Shown in pieces: positions 17,790 to 26,961 of a DNA stretch of 64,000 nt (positions are counted from its first letter, which is position 1; every line of letters begins with the position of its first letter). The stretch spans positions 124,001 to 188,000 of the forward strand of contig NZ_CAKMTJ010000001.1 in NCBI RefSeq assembly GCF_928392795.1, written 5' to 3'. A program made the translations under genes and the position numbers. The notes beneath the pieces are model-generated. The model did not search any database and was not told the DNA's origin. It saw nothing but the letters and a program-made list of their open reading frames with translations. The stretch is from Rothia nasimurium. GTDB taxonomy: Bacteria > Actinomycetota > Actinomycetes > Actinomycetales > Micrococcaceae.

Positions 17790-17956
17790 AGCAGACTCAC
17801 AGCCAAGCTGCCGACCCTCTCGCTGGTTCGCTAGCTGGCTCGCAAGCTCGCCAGATTCGCACCGAGATTTGTTTTCCTCGCGCGCTCGGAATCTCGGTGC
17901 TCATCACCAGCGATTCACGCCAGCCGCCGAGCCAGCAGCTTTGCTATGAGTCTGCT
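17790..17956 (+). repeat. Two-stem intergenic repeat, copy 1 (long-loop form)
   Basis: Outer stem AGCAGACTCA / TGAGTCTGCT; conserved block CCGACCCTCTC (17811-17821); inner stem GCTGGT / ACCAGC (17822-17827, 17906-17911); conserved block starting GATTCACGCCAGCC (17912 on). The loop carries a further hairpin (GCACCGAGATT / AATCTCGGTGC). It lies 25 nt downstream of the aminotransferase gene in the same orientation, between convergent genes. Confidence 0.85.
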
Positions 17957-17963
17957 CTGCACT

Positions 17964-18200
17964 TCAGCTCTGGTTCTGGCGGGCGGCGTCCAGGGTAGCC
18001 TGGGCGCCGTCGAGCCAGGCTTCGCAGCGCTGGGCAAGGGCCTCGCCCCGCTCCCACAGGGCAATAGACTCTTCAAGCGTGCTCGCACCGGACTCCATGC
18101 GGGCTACAACCTGCAAAAGCTCTTCGCGGGCCTGCTCGTAGGTCAGCTGCTCAACCGGAGTGGCATTCAGATCGGTCTTAAATTCGATGGTGTTGCTCAT
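17964..18200 (-). CDS. xseB: Exodeoxyribonuclease VII small subunit
   Basis: 78 residues, the typical size. The family signature is clear: [45 protein letters not shown], a helical hairpin that binds the large subunit. Several XseB chains pack on each XseA. It lies 36 nt downstream of xseA on the same strand, so the two form an operon. The ribosome-binding site (GGAAAGG) is just upstream. Confidence 0.95.
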   Translation of the reverse strand: MSNTIEFKTDLNATPVEQLTYEQAREELLQVVARMESGASTLEESIALWERGEALAQRCEAWLDGAQATLDAARQNQS

Positions 18201-18236
18201 AGGTTTCCTTTCCTCGACCTGGCATCTGACCAGGTT

Positions 18237-19559
18237 CTAGTGGTTTTTCTCGTGTACGGCGGTAACGGTTGCGTCCACAGCGCCGGCTGCCGCGCGCACA
18301 CTAATGTTTTGCCCCTCGTGCAGGGTGCGGGCATCGCGTACCAGCTGGCCGGAGGCGTCCTGCATCACCGCGTAGCCGCGCTCCAGGGTCTGCTGAGGGG
18401 AAAGGGCAGTAACACGCGCTCGCAGCTGACCAATGAGGTCACGGTCCCGAGCCAGACGGTGCAGAGCCGCACTCGAAGCCCTTGCCCGCAGTCGCTCAAG
18501 ATCTTCTGCCCGAGCCAGCAGGGCAGAGCCCGGGTTAGCAAGAACCGGACGGGATCGCACCTGGGCTAGCCCGTGTCGCTCGGCTGCAATCAGCTGTTCT
18601 ACTGCTCGCTGCAACTGGTAGCGAGCCGATGCAAAGAGTTCTCGCTCCTCACGGACGTCCGGAACAATACGCTTGCCGGCATCGGTGGGGGTTGAGGCTC
18701 GCAGGTCTGCGGCGTAATCCATCAGCGGGGAGTCAGCCTCGTGGCCAATAGCCGATACGACCGGGGTATGTGCCGCCGCAACGGCCCGAACCATTGCCTC
18801 CTCAGAGAAAGGCAGCAGGTCTTCAAAGGAGCCGCCACCGCGGGCAATCACAATCACGTCGATGTCATCCCGGCTATCAAGCTCAGCCAGCGCAGACGTC
18901 ACCTGGGCAACCGCGTTCACGCCCTGCACCGCAACCTCCCGTACCTCAAAATCAACGGCAGGCCAGCGTAGGGAGGCATTACGGATGACGTCCTTCATGG
19001 CGTCCGAATCACGGCCGGTAATCAAACCCACCCGGCGGGGGAGCAAGGGCAGGGGCTTCTTACGCTCGGGACTAAAAAGACCCTCAGCCTGCAGCCTGGC
19101 ACGCAACTGCTCAATGAGCTCCAGCATAGAACCCACACCCACCGGCTTGATGTTAGAGCCCTGCATCGATAGGCGGCCGGTCTTCACCCAGAAATCAGGC
19201 TTGAGCTGCAAAACCACCCGAGAGCCCCGCTCCAACTGGCCCTGCACCTTAGCCATCTCTGAGCCCCAGACCGTAACCGATACCGAGACCTCCTGCTCAA
19301 TATCGCGCAGCGTCACATAGGAAACCCTGCCGCGGTGGTTGAGCTCAATAATCTGCCCCTCTACCCAGGTCGGTACGCAACGGGCAATATACTCGTGCAT
19401 CTTATTCGACAGCACATGTAGGGGCCAGGGGTTATCGACGCTGGTCTGGCCAGCGCGTTCCGCTAGTTGCCGGGGTGCGCGCTGGGCCTGCTGTTCTTGC
19501 TGGGCCTGTAGCTGTGCCAGCGTCAGATGACCGGGTGCAGAATCACCAAAACTGTTCAT
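18237..19559 (-). CDS. xseA: Exodeoxyribonuclease VII large subunit
   Basis: 440 residues; nuclease subunit degrading single-stranded DNA to oligonucleotides. The N-terminal OB-fold (WPLHVLSNKMHEYI...VTLRDIEQEVSVSVTVWG) is followed by the catalytic core (VGLITGRDSDAMKDVIRNA, DVIVIARGGGSFEDLLPF, VSAIGHEADSPLMDYAADLRASTPT) and a C-terminal coiled coil ending in a family-typical ERGYAVMQDASG. The start is taken at ATG 19559, before MNSFGDSAPG. Upstream of it lies another two-stem repeat. Confidence 0.95.
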   Translation of the reverse strand: MNSFGDSAPGHLTLAQLQAQQEQQAQRAPRQLAERAGQTSVDNPWPLHVLSNKMHEYIARCVPTWVEGQIIELNHRGRVSYVTLRDIEQEVSVSVTVWGSEMAKVQGQLERGSRVVLQLKPDFWVKTGRLSMQGSNIKPVGVGSMLELIEQLRARLQAEGLFSPERKKPLPLLPRRVGLITGRDSDAMKDVIRNASLRWPAVDFEVREVAVQGVNAVAQVTSALAELDSRDDIDVIVIARGGGSFEDLLPFSEEAMVRAVAAAHTPVVSAIGHEADSPLMDYAADLRASTPTDAGKRIVPDVREERELFASARYQLQRAVEQLIAAERHGLAQVRSRPVLANPGSALLARAEDLERLRARASSAALHRLARDRDLIGQLRARVTALSPQQTLERGYAVMQDASGQLVRDARTLHEGQNISVRAAAGAVDATVTAVHEKNH

Positions 19560-19649
19560 ACACCTACTTCTACCACCGCTGGCTGACACTTTAAGCATTG
19601 AGCCAAGAAAAACTGTCTTCTTTCTGCTGTGGGGTTTTTGAAAGGTTAC

Positions 19650-19747
19650 GCAGGCTCACGCTCGCTGCCGACCCTCTCACCCGGTTCGCTAGCGCTCACA
19701 AGGTGATTCACGCCAGCCCCGAGCCAGCAGCTTCGCTGTGAGCCTGC
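19650..19747 (+). repeat. Two-stem intergenic repeat, copy 2
   Basis: Outer stem GCAGGCTCAC / GTGAGCCTGC; conserved block CCGACCCTCTC; inner stem ACC/GGT; conserved block GATTCACGCCAGCC. This is the only full copy lying between divergent genes (xseA and the membrane-protein gene). Confidence 0.85.
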
Positions 19748-19803
19748 TCCCCCTATAAGAACTGCTCAAGCAAATACTCAGTAAGACCGGCTACTATGCA
19801 AGC

Positions 19804-21003
19804 ATGACGGGTACCCGCAAGAGCACAGAAGACTACGGCGACGGCAACTGGACGAACCCTTACGTTCAGGCCGAAAATCAGCGCGCCCAAGAAGCAGCCC
19901 AGGCAGCCTATGCCCAGCAGCCCCAGGGCTACACCCACCCCTATGCAGAGCCGGCCTCGGCTCACTATACCCAGGGGTCCTACCCGCCTGAAGCGCAGGC
20001 GCAGGGGGTAGCGTCCGCCCCGGTGGCGTCCTACACGCCCCCACGGGTGCCTCGACGCCAGCACCGCCGTCCGGCCTTTAGCCTGGCCAGGCGTTTTCTC
20101 TGCGTCCTGCTAGCCCTTTTTACGCTAGCTACCGGGCTGACCGCAGCTACAGCCTACTGGGCGCAAACTACCCTGGTAGATACCGAAAACTTTGCGGCGA
20201 TGACCGAGTCCATCGCCTACGACCAGGACTTCCAAACCAGTCTGGCAAGCGCCGTTACCGACGACATCATGGCCTCACCCGCTATTGAAACCTACCTGGG
20301 CGACGGGAACTCCACCGCCTGGTACGGGGGAGTGCAGAACTGGCTCTATGACCAGACCTACACCCTGGTCGACGGGGCTACCAACTCGCTGGTGACCTCC
20401 GATGCCTACCCCCAGCTGTGGGCCCAGGTGATTTCAGATACCCACGCCTATAACTTCTCGGGTGAAAGCCGCCCGGCGGTGCTTGACCTTTCTGCCCTCT
20501 ACGACCAGGCCGGGGCGTCTGTGCAGTCGGCGACCGGCTTTGGTGTTGATACCTCAAGCCTGCCCGGCCGTACCATCACCCTGGATACGGGGCAGAACAT
20601 CTGGCCTATCAATTCCACTGTCAATACCCTGATATGGCTGGCCTCCTTCTGGCAGCCCCTGCTGGTGGTTAGCGGCATATCCGCCCTGCTCGGGTTCCTG
20701 CTCTGGCCCCGCAACCGCTTTGCTTACCTAGCTTTCATCGCCTTCAGCGCAGCAGCCCTACTCTGGATCGCTGGCCTCCTGGGTGGCGGTGCCTCGCTCA
20801 CCGCCGGGATACAGCTACCGGCTAGCAACGCGGCCGTCCTTTTCCTGCAAAAACTGTCTGAAACCATCACCGCATCTTTCGCCAGCTACCACAACGGCCT
20901 GGCCCTCAACCTGCTCATTGCGGGGGCGGTACTGACACTTCTTGCTCTTCTCTCAGCGATCATGGGGTTGACTGCGAGAGAAGCCACTGCACGCACCCGC
21001 TAG
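19804..21003 (+). CDS. Conserved actinobacterial membrane protein, unknown function
   Basis: 399 residues. The N-terminal ~90 are disordered and Gln/Ala/Tyr/Pro-rich. A first membrane helix ([20 protein letters not shown], ~98-117) leads to a ~160-residue extracytoplasmic domain ([26 protein letters not shown]..., ending near [12 protein letters not shown]). Three more helices follow (~282-300, ~305-325, ~365-388). The acidic, Tyr-rich outer domain has no motif I recognise. Position upstream of ispH is consistent with a conserved actinobacterial neighbourhood. Start ATG 19804. Confidence 0.65.
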   Translation: MTGTRKSTEDYGDGNWTNPYVQAENQRAQEAAQAAYAQQPQGYTHPYAEPASAHYTQGSYPPEAQAQGVASAPVASYTPPRVPRRQHRRPAFSLARRFLCVLLALFTLATGLTAATAYWAQTTLVDTENFAAMTESIAYDQDFQTSLASAVTDDIMASPAIETYLGDGNSTAWYGGVQNWLYDQTYTLVDGATNSLVTSDAYPQLWAQVISDTHAYNFSGESRPAVLDLSALYDQAGASVQSATGFGVDTSSLPGRTITLDTGQNIWPINSTVNTLIWLASFWQPLLVVSGISALLGFLLWPRNRFAYLAFIAFSAAALLWIAGLLGGGASLTAGIQLPASNAAVLFLQKLSETITASFASYHNGLALNLLIAGAVLTLLALLSAIMGLTAREATARTR

Positions 21004-21023
21004 AACCACGTAGGATAGAGACT

Positions 21024-22115
21024 ATGTCTACCCAAGAGAAGACCATTGAACTGGGTCTGCCCACCGTACCCCGCGTGCGCAGGACCCGCGAAGAAGTTGA
21101 GGCAGCCGCCCCCACCGGCGACAAGAAGGTGCTCCTAGCAGCACCCCGCGGCTACTGTGCCGGCGTTGACCGCGCCGTCATTGCCGTTGAAAAGGCCCTA
21201 GACCACTACGGGGCTCCCGTTTACGTGCGCAAGCAGATTGTTCACAACCGCCATGTGGTTGAAACTCTCGAAGCTCAGGGTGCAATTTTTGTGGACGAGG
21301 TGGAGGAAGTCCCCGAGGGGGCCGTCACCGTCTTCTCCGCCCACGGCGTGTCACCGGCTGTTGTGGCCTCAGCGGAAGAGCGTCAGCTCAATACCATCGA
21401 CGCTACCTGCCCGTTGGTTTCCAAGGTGCACCGCGAGGCTGTGCGCTTTGCCAAGCAGGACTACGACATTCTGCTGATCGGCCACACCGGCCACGAAGAG
21501 GTAGAGGGTACCGCCGGCGAAGCCCCTGACCATATTCAGATTGTGAACTCACCCGATGAGGTCGACCAGGTGACCGTTCGCGACCCCGAAAAGGTGGTGT
21601 GGATTTCTCAGACCACCCTGTCGGTGGACGAAACCCTGGAAACCGTTGCCCGTCTGCGTGAGCGCTTCCCCACCCTGCAGGACCCGCCCTCCGACGATAT
21701 CTGCTACGCAACCTCTAACCGTCAGGGCGCTATCAAGGAGATCGCTCCGCAGGCTGATCTGGTGATTGTGGTGGGTTCGACCAACTCGTCGAACTCTGTG
21801 CGCCTGAAGGAAGTCGCCCTGGAATACGGCGCTAAGCAGGCCTACCTGGTGGACTACGCCAATGAGGTTGATGAGGCCTGGTTCGAGGGTGTGACCACCG
21901 TGGGTCTGACTTCTGGCGCTTCTGTGCCCGAGGTACTGGTGCAGGATGTGCTGCGTCTGCTGGCAGACTACGGTTACGTTGACGTTGAGAAGTTTGAGAC
22001 CGCTAAGGAAGATATTCTCTTCTCGCTGCCCAAGGAGCTCCGCGCGGCCCTGAAGAATGATTCGGGTGAGCCCGCGATGCGACTGGGAGGACGAGGAGCG
22101 AAGCCGACACGATGA
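21024..22115 (+). CDS. ispH: 4-hydroxy-3-methylbut-2-enyl diphosphate reductase
   Basis: 363 residues; last step of the MEP isoprenoid pathway (HMBPP to IPP and DMAPP), using a [4Fe-4S] cluster. The three ligand cysteines are in [23 protein letters not shown] and [12 protein letters not shown]. Substrate-binding histidines are visible in IVHNRHVVE and [11 protein letters not shown]. An N-terminal extension of ~35 residues precedes the core. It begins 20 nt after the membrane-protein gene. The C-terminus ends in an Arg/Gly-rich tail. Confidence 0.96.
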   Translation: MSTQEKTIELGLPTVPRVRRTREEVEAAAPTGDKKVLLAAPRGYCAGVDRAVIAVEKALDHYGAPVYVRKQIVHNRHVVETLEAQGAIFVDEVEEVPEGAVTVFSAHGVSPAVVASAEERQLNTIDATCPLVSKVHREAVRFAKQDYDILLIGHTGHEEVEGTAGEAPDHIQIVNSPDEVDQVTVRDPEKVVWISQTTLSVDETLETVARLRERFPTLQDPPSDDICYATSNRQGAIKEIAPQADLVIVVGSTNSSNSVRLKEVALEYGAKQAYLVDYANEVDEAWFEGVTTVGLTSGASVPEVLVQDVLRLLADYGYVDVEKFETAKEDILFSLPKELRAALKNDSGEPAMRLGGRGAKPTR

Positions 22116-22214
22116 GCGAGCGGTTCACCGCGTGCGGTGAAGTAAGAGCGAGCGAATGGGAAGCTGTGAGCGAAGCGAACGCCATTTACCTTGCGCGAAG
22201 AGTTTCCCTATAAG

Positions 22215-22240
22215 AAAAGGCCCCCGCACGGGGGCCTTTT
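22215..22240. terminator. Bidirectional terminator between ispH and the SdaC-type transporter
   Basis: AAAAGGCCCCC-GCA(C)-GGGGGCCTTTT, nearly loopless, flanked by A and T runs suitable for both convergent genes. Confidence 0.9.
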
Positions 22241-22253
22241 CTTGTGGGGCTGG

Positions 22254-23561
22254 TTAGCTGGGGATCAGGCCGTAGACGACGGCGGAGAAGGCTGCGATGC
22301 CTGAGATCACCACGAAGATGTTGGAGAGTTTGCCGCGGTAGGGTGCCAGTGCCGGTACCTTGTGGATGGCCCACATGGGCACGATGAAGAGTACCAGTGC
22401 CATGACGGGGCCTACCAGTGATTCGATGAGGGAGAGGACGCTGGGGTTCAGCACGGCTGCGACCCAGACGGTGACAACGATGAAGACGTTGATTGCCGCG
22501 TTGAGGGCCTTGTCGCTGATGCGTTTTTTCTCGGGGTCGAAGTTTTTACGGACGATACCCGCTGCTCCTTCGTGCCCGCCGAGCCAGTGGCCGAAGTAGG
22601 AGGAGACGATGGCAGCGATGGCTACGATGGGGCCGAGCCAGTTGATGAAGGAGGCGTCGAATTCGTTGGCCAGGTAGGAGAGGATGGGGAGGTTGGAGGC
22701 GCGGGCTTCAGCGAGGCCGTCCGGACCGATAGCTAGTACGCAGGACCAGACAAAGCCCATGGTGAAGACGGTCAGAATGATTGAGGTAACGCGCAGTACA
22801 CGGGAGGCCTTGACCGAAGCGAAGCCGTGGTACTGCTTGCGCATAGCCACTGAGAACTGGGAGATAGCCGCTGCGTGGTAGAAGGAGAAGACGAGCACCG
22901 GCAGCATGAGCCAGAGGGTCATAGAAAAGTTGCCGGGGGCCGGCACCTGGCTAAAACCGTCGAGTGACCAGTGGGGGATGAGGTAGAGGGTGAGCGCGGC
23001 GAGTACCAGAATAAGGGGGTAGACCAGGAACTGGGTCACCATGAGCATGAATTTTTGGCCGATAATCATGACGGCGCTCATGGCGCCAACAAGCAGGGCG
23101 GCAAGAAGCCAGCGGGGCAGGGGTTCTAGCCCGAACTGGTTGGTCAGGAAGGAGTCAACGGTGTTGGTGATACTGACGCCGTAAATGAGCAGGATGGGGT
23201 AGATGGAGAGGAAGTAGAGCAGGGTAAAGATCTTGCCGAAGCCTCGGCCGAAGAATTCTTCGGCTACCTCTGTGATATCTGCTGTTTGTTTGGAGCTGGC
23301 GGAGACCATGCGGGAGAGCCCTCGGTGGGCGAGGAAGGTCATGGGCCAAATCAGGACGGTTGCGGCCAGCAGGGGCCAGACACCACCGGCGCCCGCGTTA
23401 ATGGGGAGAAAGAGGATGCCCGCGCCGACGGCGGTGCCGAAGAGGCTGACGGTCCAGGCTGTGTCTGTGCGGTTCCACCCCGGCGCCCGGGTTGCGGCGT
23501 CGCCCATTTCGATGGCTGCGGTGGAGACATCGGTGTATTCGTGGCTGCCCTTGTGAGACAT
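22254..23561 (-). CDS. SdaC/HAAAP-family amino acid (serine/threonine) permease
   Basis: 435 residues with about eleven membrane helices; hydroxy/aromatic amino acid permease family, likely a proton-coupled serine or threonine importer. Family features are the N-terminal WTVSLFGTAVGAGILFLPINAG, the YPILLIYGVSITNTVDSF helix and SFYHAAAISQFSVAMR. ATG at 23561 has AGGAG 8 nt upstream. A dyad TCACATCGTTGTGA lies 17-30 nt before the start and may be an operator. The substrate is inferred from the family only. Confidence 0.85.
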   Translation of the reverse strand: MSHKGSHEYTDVSTAAIEMGDAATRAPGWNRTDTAWTVSLFGTAVGAGILFLPINAGAGGVWPLLAATVLIWPMTFLAHRGLSRMVSASSKQTADITEVAEEFFGRGFGKIFTLLYFLSIYPILLIYGVSITNTVDSFLTNQFGLEPLPRWLLAALLVGAMSAVMIIGQKFMLMVTQFLVYPLILVLAALTLYLIPHWSLDGFSQVPAPGNFSMTLWLMLPVLVFSFYHAAAISQFSVAMRKQYHGFASVKASRVLRVTSIILTVFTMGFVWSCVLAIGPDGLAEARASNLPILSYLANEFDASFINWLGPIVAIAAIVSSYFGHWLGGHEGAAGIVRKNFDPEKKRISDKALNAAINVFIVVTVWVAAVLNPSVLSLIESLVGPVMALVLFIVPMWAIHKVPALAPYRGKLSNIFVVISGIAAFSAVVYGLIPS

Positions 23562-23577
23562 ACAAAAACTCCTAGAT

Positions 23578-23591
23578 TCACATCGTTGTGA
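23578..23591. promoter_or_regulatory. Candidate operator TCACATCGTTGTGA
   Basis: Dyad TCACA-N4-TGTGA, 17-30 nt upstream of the SdaC-type permease start. A near-identical dyad occurs upstream of gltA (62255-62268). The binding protein is unknown. Confidence 0.35.
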
Positions 23592-23646
23592 GATACGTGT
23601 ACTTATTATTCTAGCCTTTTTTGTACGAGCCATGCAGAATGAGCCT

Positions 23647-23970
23647 ATGCCCTACCTTTTCCTCGCGCTTGCTATTGGTTCGGAGCTCATTGCCACCACC
23701 CTGCTGAAATACACTGAGGGGTTCACCAAACTGTGGTTTACCCTGGGGTGCCTGGTGGGCTACGGTTTCGCTTTCTTTATGCTGTCGCTGGCGGTACGGG
23801 ATATCCCGGTCGGAGTCGCCTATGCCCTCTGGTCGGGGCTGGGTACTGCTGCCATTGTCGCCATCGGGGCGGTCTTCCTGGGGGAGCCCATCACCCTAGT
23901 GAAGGTAGTGGGTATTTCCCTGATTGTGGCCGGTGTGCTGGTGCTCAACCTGGGCGGGGCTAGCCACTAG
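23647..23970 (+). CDS. Small multidrug resistance (SMR/EmrE-type) transporter
   Basis: 107 residues, four membrane helices; dimeric proton antiporter for cationic compounds or guanidinium. The essential membrane glutamate is present in LAIGSELIATTLLKYTEGF; the second-helix motif and VAYALWSGLGTAAIVAIGAVFLGEP match the family. ATG 23647 (MPYLFLAL) fits family starts; ATG 23632 would add five residues. Neither has a good ribosome-binding site. Its stop overlaps the stop of the convergent GNAT gene by 3 nt (CTAG), with no terminator between. Confidence 0.9.
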   Translation: MPYLFLALAIGSELIATTLLKYTEGFTKLWFTLGCLVGYGFAFFMLSLAVRDIPVGVAYALWSGLGTAAIVAIGAVFLGEPITLVKVVGISLIVAGVLVLNLGGASH

Positions 23971-25010
23971 TTCTGGTAGCAGATTTCTTCCCAGACGGGC
24001 CGGTAGCCCAGCTCCTCATTAACCTTGATCATGGCCGGGTTGACGGCCGAGTTCATGGTAATAATTTGCCGGATGTGGGGCGCGGACGCCGGTAGGCGGG
24101 TATGGCTGAGCACCTTAAGGGTGCGGGAGAGGCCAAGGCCGCGGTGCTCTGGCATGACAACTGTAGATTCCTGCCAGGCTGATACATTGCGTGTATCGGT
24201 GGGATAGGTCAGGGCTGTTATCGCTGCAATCTTTCCTTGGTGTAAGGCAACCGCATACATCAGTTCTTCTCCTGTTGCATGGGTTTTCTGCTCCATCTCG
24301 CGCAGACGCTCAGGGGTGAAGTCTGAAGCTTCCCGGTGGGCTTCTCCTATGGGCTCATCTACCTCCAGCTGGTGGTAAGCAGCTGCTGCTGATTCTAAAT
24401 ACTGGTCGGGAATGTGGTTTTCCCAGACCTCAAAGGTGTAGGCGGGGTCGGCTATTGTCTTGCCCTCAGCTGCCTGCACAAGGTCTGCGGGAAGCGGTAG
24501 GGGAGCGATTCTCGTGATAGCAGAATTCTTAGGTTCCAAGCCCAGAAGAGCCGCAACCCTGTTGATGGGCAGGGCGGGGTCGTCCTTGTCGTCATCCTGC
24601 ATGAGGTAGCCGTCGTAGGTGATGTGGGTGCGTCCGCTGGGCTCGATAGCCTCGGCCAGGGCATGGTGGGTGAGGGCCTCTTCCAGGCCCCGCCCCTCAG
24701 CTTCGGGGTGGACGGCGAGGGCAAAAGTGAGGCCGTCGGGGTTCTCTTCGAGGGGGAAAGAAGCGAGCGCAATACCGAGAATCTGCCCCTGAACCTCTGC
24801 CACCCAACGGTGGTTTTCATAGTAACTGGAGGGGGCAAGAATAGCTCGCCGCTCTTCAATGGTTGTGGTGTAGGGGAAGCCGTAGAGCTTTTCATCGCAG
24901 GCAGATTCTAGGGCATTGAGCTGCTCCATATCGGCATCGGAGTCAAGGTTGATAGAGCGAATGATGATGTCCCGAGGTGAAAACTGCGCTACTGTCATGC
25001 TGACCAGCAT
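23967..25010 (-). CDS. GNAT acetyltransferase with two GNAT-like domains
   Basis: 347 residues. The N-terminal half (~10-165) and C-terminal half (~190-347) both follow the GNAT fold. The second keeps a clear acetyl-CoA-binding segment (VVMPEHRGLGLSRTLKVL); the first has a weaker equivalent (AVHPEAEGRGLEEALTHHAL). This two-domain arrangement resembles mycothiol synthase and related actinobacterial enzymes, but the substrate cannot be told. ATG 25010 is chosen (GGGGGA ~9 nt upstream); ATG 24998 is an alternative. Confidence 0.8.
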   Translation of the reverse strand: MLVSMTVAQFSPRDIIIRSINLDSDADMEQLNALESACDEKLYGFPYTTTIEERRAILAPSSYYENHRWVAEVQGQILGIALASFPLEENPDGLTFALAVHPEAEGRGLEEALTHHALAEAIEPSGRTHITYDGYLMQDDDKDDPALPINRVAALLGLEPKNSAITRIAPLPLPADLVQAAEGKTIADPAYTFEVWENHIPDQYLESAAAAYHQLEVDEPIGEAHREASDFTPERLREMEQKTHATGEELMYAVALHQGKIAAITALTYPTDTRNVSAWQESTVVMPEHRGLGLSRTLKVLSHTRLPASAPHIRQIITMNSAVNPAMIKVNEELGYRPVWEEICYQN

Positions 25011-25151
25011 AAAATACTGTCCCCCAGATAACAAGAGGTGGGTGAGGGGAAGCAGGCCTGACCTACCCGCCGGTGGCGGGCGTCCGCACCGCTTGCAGGG
25101 CTTCACTGACGCTCCCGCGCTCGCTTGACTCATCCCTGTAAACTAGAAACC

Positions 25152-26237
25152 GTGGCTTTAACTATTGGAATTGTGGGTCTGCCCAACGTCGGCAAGTCGA
25201 CCCTTTTTAACGCACTGACCAAAAACAACATCCTGGCAGCGAACTACCCCTTCGCGACCATCGAACCCAACGTGGGCGTCGTCAACCTGCCCGATGAGCG
25301 CCTGGCTCGCCTGGCCGAAATCTACGGTTCCGAGCGCATTCTGCCCGCGACCGTCTCCTTCGTTGATATCGCCGGTATCGTTCGCGGCGCCTCCGAAGGT
25401 GAAGGCCTGGGTAACCAGTTCCTCGCGAACATCCGCGAGGCACACGCCATCGCCCAGGTCGTCCGCGCCTTCGACGACCCCGACGTCATCCACGTCGACG
25501 GCAAGGTAGACCCCGCCAGCGATATGGAAACCATCAACACCGAACTGGTGCTGGCTGACCTGCAGACCCTGGAAAACGCTATTCCCCGCCTGGAAAAGGC
25601 CGTCAAAATCAAGAAGGGCGACCCTGCCCAGCTTGAGGAATACAAGAAGGCCCAGGCCGTGCTGGAACAGGGCGATACCCTGATTTCCAAGTACGAAGAA
25701 GCAAAGATCGACATGGCCCTGCTCAAGGAGCTGAACCTGCTCACCTCTAAGCCCTTCATCTACGTCTTTAACTCGGACGAGGGCGTCCTCGCCTCTGAGG
25801 AAAAGCAGGCTGAACTGCGCGCCATGGTAGCCCCCGCTGAGGCCGTCTTCCTGGATGCCAAGCTTGAGGCCGACATGGTTGAGCTCTCTGAAGAAGAAGC
25901 CCGCGAAATGCTAGAGATGAGTGGCCAGGACGAGTCCGGCCTCGACAAGCTGGCCCGCGTCGGCTTCTCCACCCTGGGCCTGCAGACCTACCTGACCGCA
26001 GGCCCCAAGGAAACCCGCGCCTGGACCATCACCAAGGGCGACACCGCCCCCCAGGCTGCTGGCGTCATCCACACCGACTTCGAGCGCGGTTTCATCAAGG
26101 CCGAGGTTGTTTCCTTCTCCGACCTGGACGACGCCGGTTCTATGGCTGAGGCCAAGGCCCGCGGCAAGGTCCGCATGGAAGGCAAGGACTACATCATGCA
26201 GGACGGCGACGTGGTGGAGTTTAGATTTAACGTCTAG
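25152..26237 (+). CDS. ychF: Redox-regulated ATPase YchF (3' end replaced by insertion)
   Basis: 361 residues, Obg-family ATPase that binds ribosomes. GLPNVGKST is the P-loop; the G4 element is the YchF-specific NSDE in YVFNSDEG, giving ATP preference. The C-terminal TGS domain ends [11 protein letters not shown] at 25152 starts at the family position ([16 protein letters not shown]) with no Shine-Dalgarno; TAAACT (25139-25144) could be a -10 for a leaderless message. The last codons (TTTAGATTTAACGTC) are AT-rich unlike the rest, and a second, GC-rich copy of this 3' end lies at 26751-26790. The C-terminus was therefore probably regenerated by an inserted element. Confidence 0.95.
   Translation: MALTIGIVGLPNVGKSTLFNALTKNNILAANYPFATIEPNVGVVNLPDERLARLAEIYGSERILPATVSFVDIAGIVRGASEGEGLGNQFLANIREAHAIAQVVRAFDDPDVIHVDGKVDPASDMETINTELVLADLQTLENAIPRLEKAVKIKKGDPAQLEEYKKAQAVLEQGDTLISKYEEAKIDMALLKELNLLTSKPFIYVFNSDEGVLASEEKQAELRAMVAPAEAVFLDAKLEADMVELSEEEAREMLEMSGQDESGLDKLARVGFSTLGLQTYLTAGPKETRAWTITKGDTAPQAAGVIHTDFERGFIKAEVVSFSDLDDAGSMAEAKARGKVRMEGKDYIMQDGDVVEFRFNV
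26198..26221 (+). repeat. Left copy of the ychF 3'-end direct repeat (possible attachment site)
   Basis: Shares 23 of 24 bases with 26751-26774, the only difference being C versus G; common core GACGTGGTGGAGTT. After it the two copies diverge in DNA while still encoding FRFNV. Confidence 0.75.
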
Positions 26238-26258
26238 CATGTAGCCTTTAATGATTGA

Positions 26259-26300
26259 GTGGTCGGTAGCTCCATGGAGGGAGCTACCGGCCACTTTTTA
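26259..26300 (+). terminator. Terminator carried by the inserted segment
   Basis: GTGGTCGGTAGCTCC pairs with GGAGCTACCGGCCAC (one G-T pair), followed by TTTTTA. Confidence 0.85.
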
Positions 26301-26346
26301 TAGAAAAGAAAAGCCCTATCTTTTCTCAGAAGCAGATAGGTAAACT

Positions 26347-26691
26347 GTGGGTATGAGCACTAGAAGTCTAAGCAGAGAAAGCCTAGAGCACAGGTCTTTG
26401 CTTCAAACCCACTGGCAGTCATTCGTGGAGCTGCTGGAACGATACGGTGCCTATAACCCGCAGCTTTTCGGGTCGGTCGCCCGGGGCACTGCTGGCCCGG
26501 AGAGCGACTTAGATATTCTGGTAGAAATGGATCCAGCTGATGGTAACGTCTTGATGCGGGCAGCTGGTCTTATGGAGGAAACCCGTAACCTTTTGGGCAC
26601 TCAGCGGGTCGATATTTTTCCTCTTCAGCTCCTTAAAAATCAAGTATCCCAGCAGGCCCTGGCCGAGGCAGTTCCCCTATGGCAAGACTAG
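26347..26691 (+). CDS. MNT-type nucleotidyltransferase (antitoxin of a MNT-HEPN pair)
   Basis: 114 residues; minimal nucleotidyltransferase with the signature GSVARGTAGPESDLDILVEM (GS...ARG...SDLD), which holds the two catalytic aspartates. Such proteins are antitoxins that AMPylate a HEPN ribonuclease toxin encoded directly downstream. Here only the first ~20 codons of that partner remain. GTG 26347 has AGG 6 nt upstream; ATG 26353 is an alternative start. The gene lies inside a ~550-bp segment between the two copies of the ychF 3' end, so it was probably acquired by insertion. Confidence 0.85.
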   Translation: MGMSTRSLSRESLEHRSLLQTHWQSFVELLERYGAYNPQLFGSVARGTAGPESDLDILVEMDPADGNVLMRAAGLMEETRNLLGTQRVDIFPLQLLKNQVSQQALAEAVPLWQD

Positions 26692-26750
26692 TGAGCCAGC
26701 GCATCGATGATATCAATAAAACACTGCCTAGAAAGCCTGGATGTTCTTGA
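26679..26750 (+). pseudogene. Remnant of a HEPN (DUF86-type) toxin gene
   Basis: ATG 26679 overlaps the antitoxin stop by 13 nt, the usual arrangement. It reads MARLVSQRIDDINKTLPR and then stops at 26748-26750. The start resembles DUF86/HEPN N-termini (xQRLxDI), but the rest of the domain, including the R-x4-6-H nuclease motif, is gone. The break coincides with the junction to the displaced ychF end. Confidence 0.5.
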
Positions 26751-26790
26751 GCAGGACGGGGACGTGGTGGAGTTCCGCTTCAACGTCTAG
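26751..26790 (+). pseudogene. Displaced native 3' end of ychF (right repeat copy)
   Basis: Encodes [12 protein letters not shown]-stop, identical in protein to the end of ychF but with GC-rich codons (TTCCGCTTCAACGTCTAG) like the host. It is followed by a strong terminator that was probably ychF's own. 26751-26774 is the right direct repeat. Confidence 0.8.
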
Positions 26791-26814
26791 CCTCCAAACC
26801 GGATCTTCCCTCGG

Positions 26815-26860
26815 AAAAGTGCAAGTGCCCCGCGTTAAGTGCGGGGCACTTGCACTTTTT
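26815..26860 (+). terminator. Strong terminator (probably the original ychF terminator)
   Basis: AAAAGTGCAAGTGCCCCGC (26815-26833) pairs with GCGGGGCACTTGCACTTTT (26841-26859); 19-bp stem and T-run. Confidence 0.92.
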
Positions 26861-26961
26861 CGATGGCATCTTAGATGAGTGTGCGGTGTGTCGTTCACCT
26901 CTCGTAAGCATGCTTTGGCACAATAGGTGATAACAAGTTCACTGATGAAAGAAGGTTTATC

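Noticed and set aside
22116-22200. Possible further copy of the two-stem repeat after ispH
   Set aside because: Shares only GTGAGCGAAGCG-like bases with the loop; the GACCCTCTC and GATTCACGCC blocks are missing.
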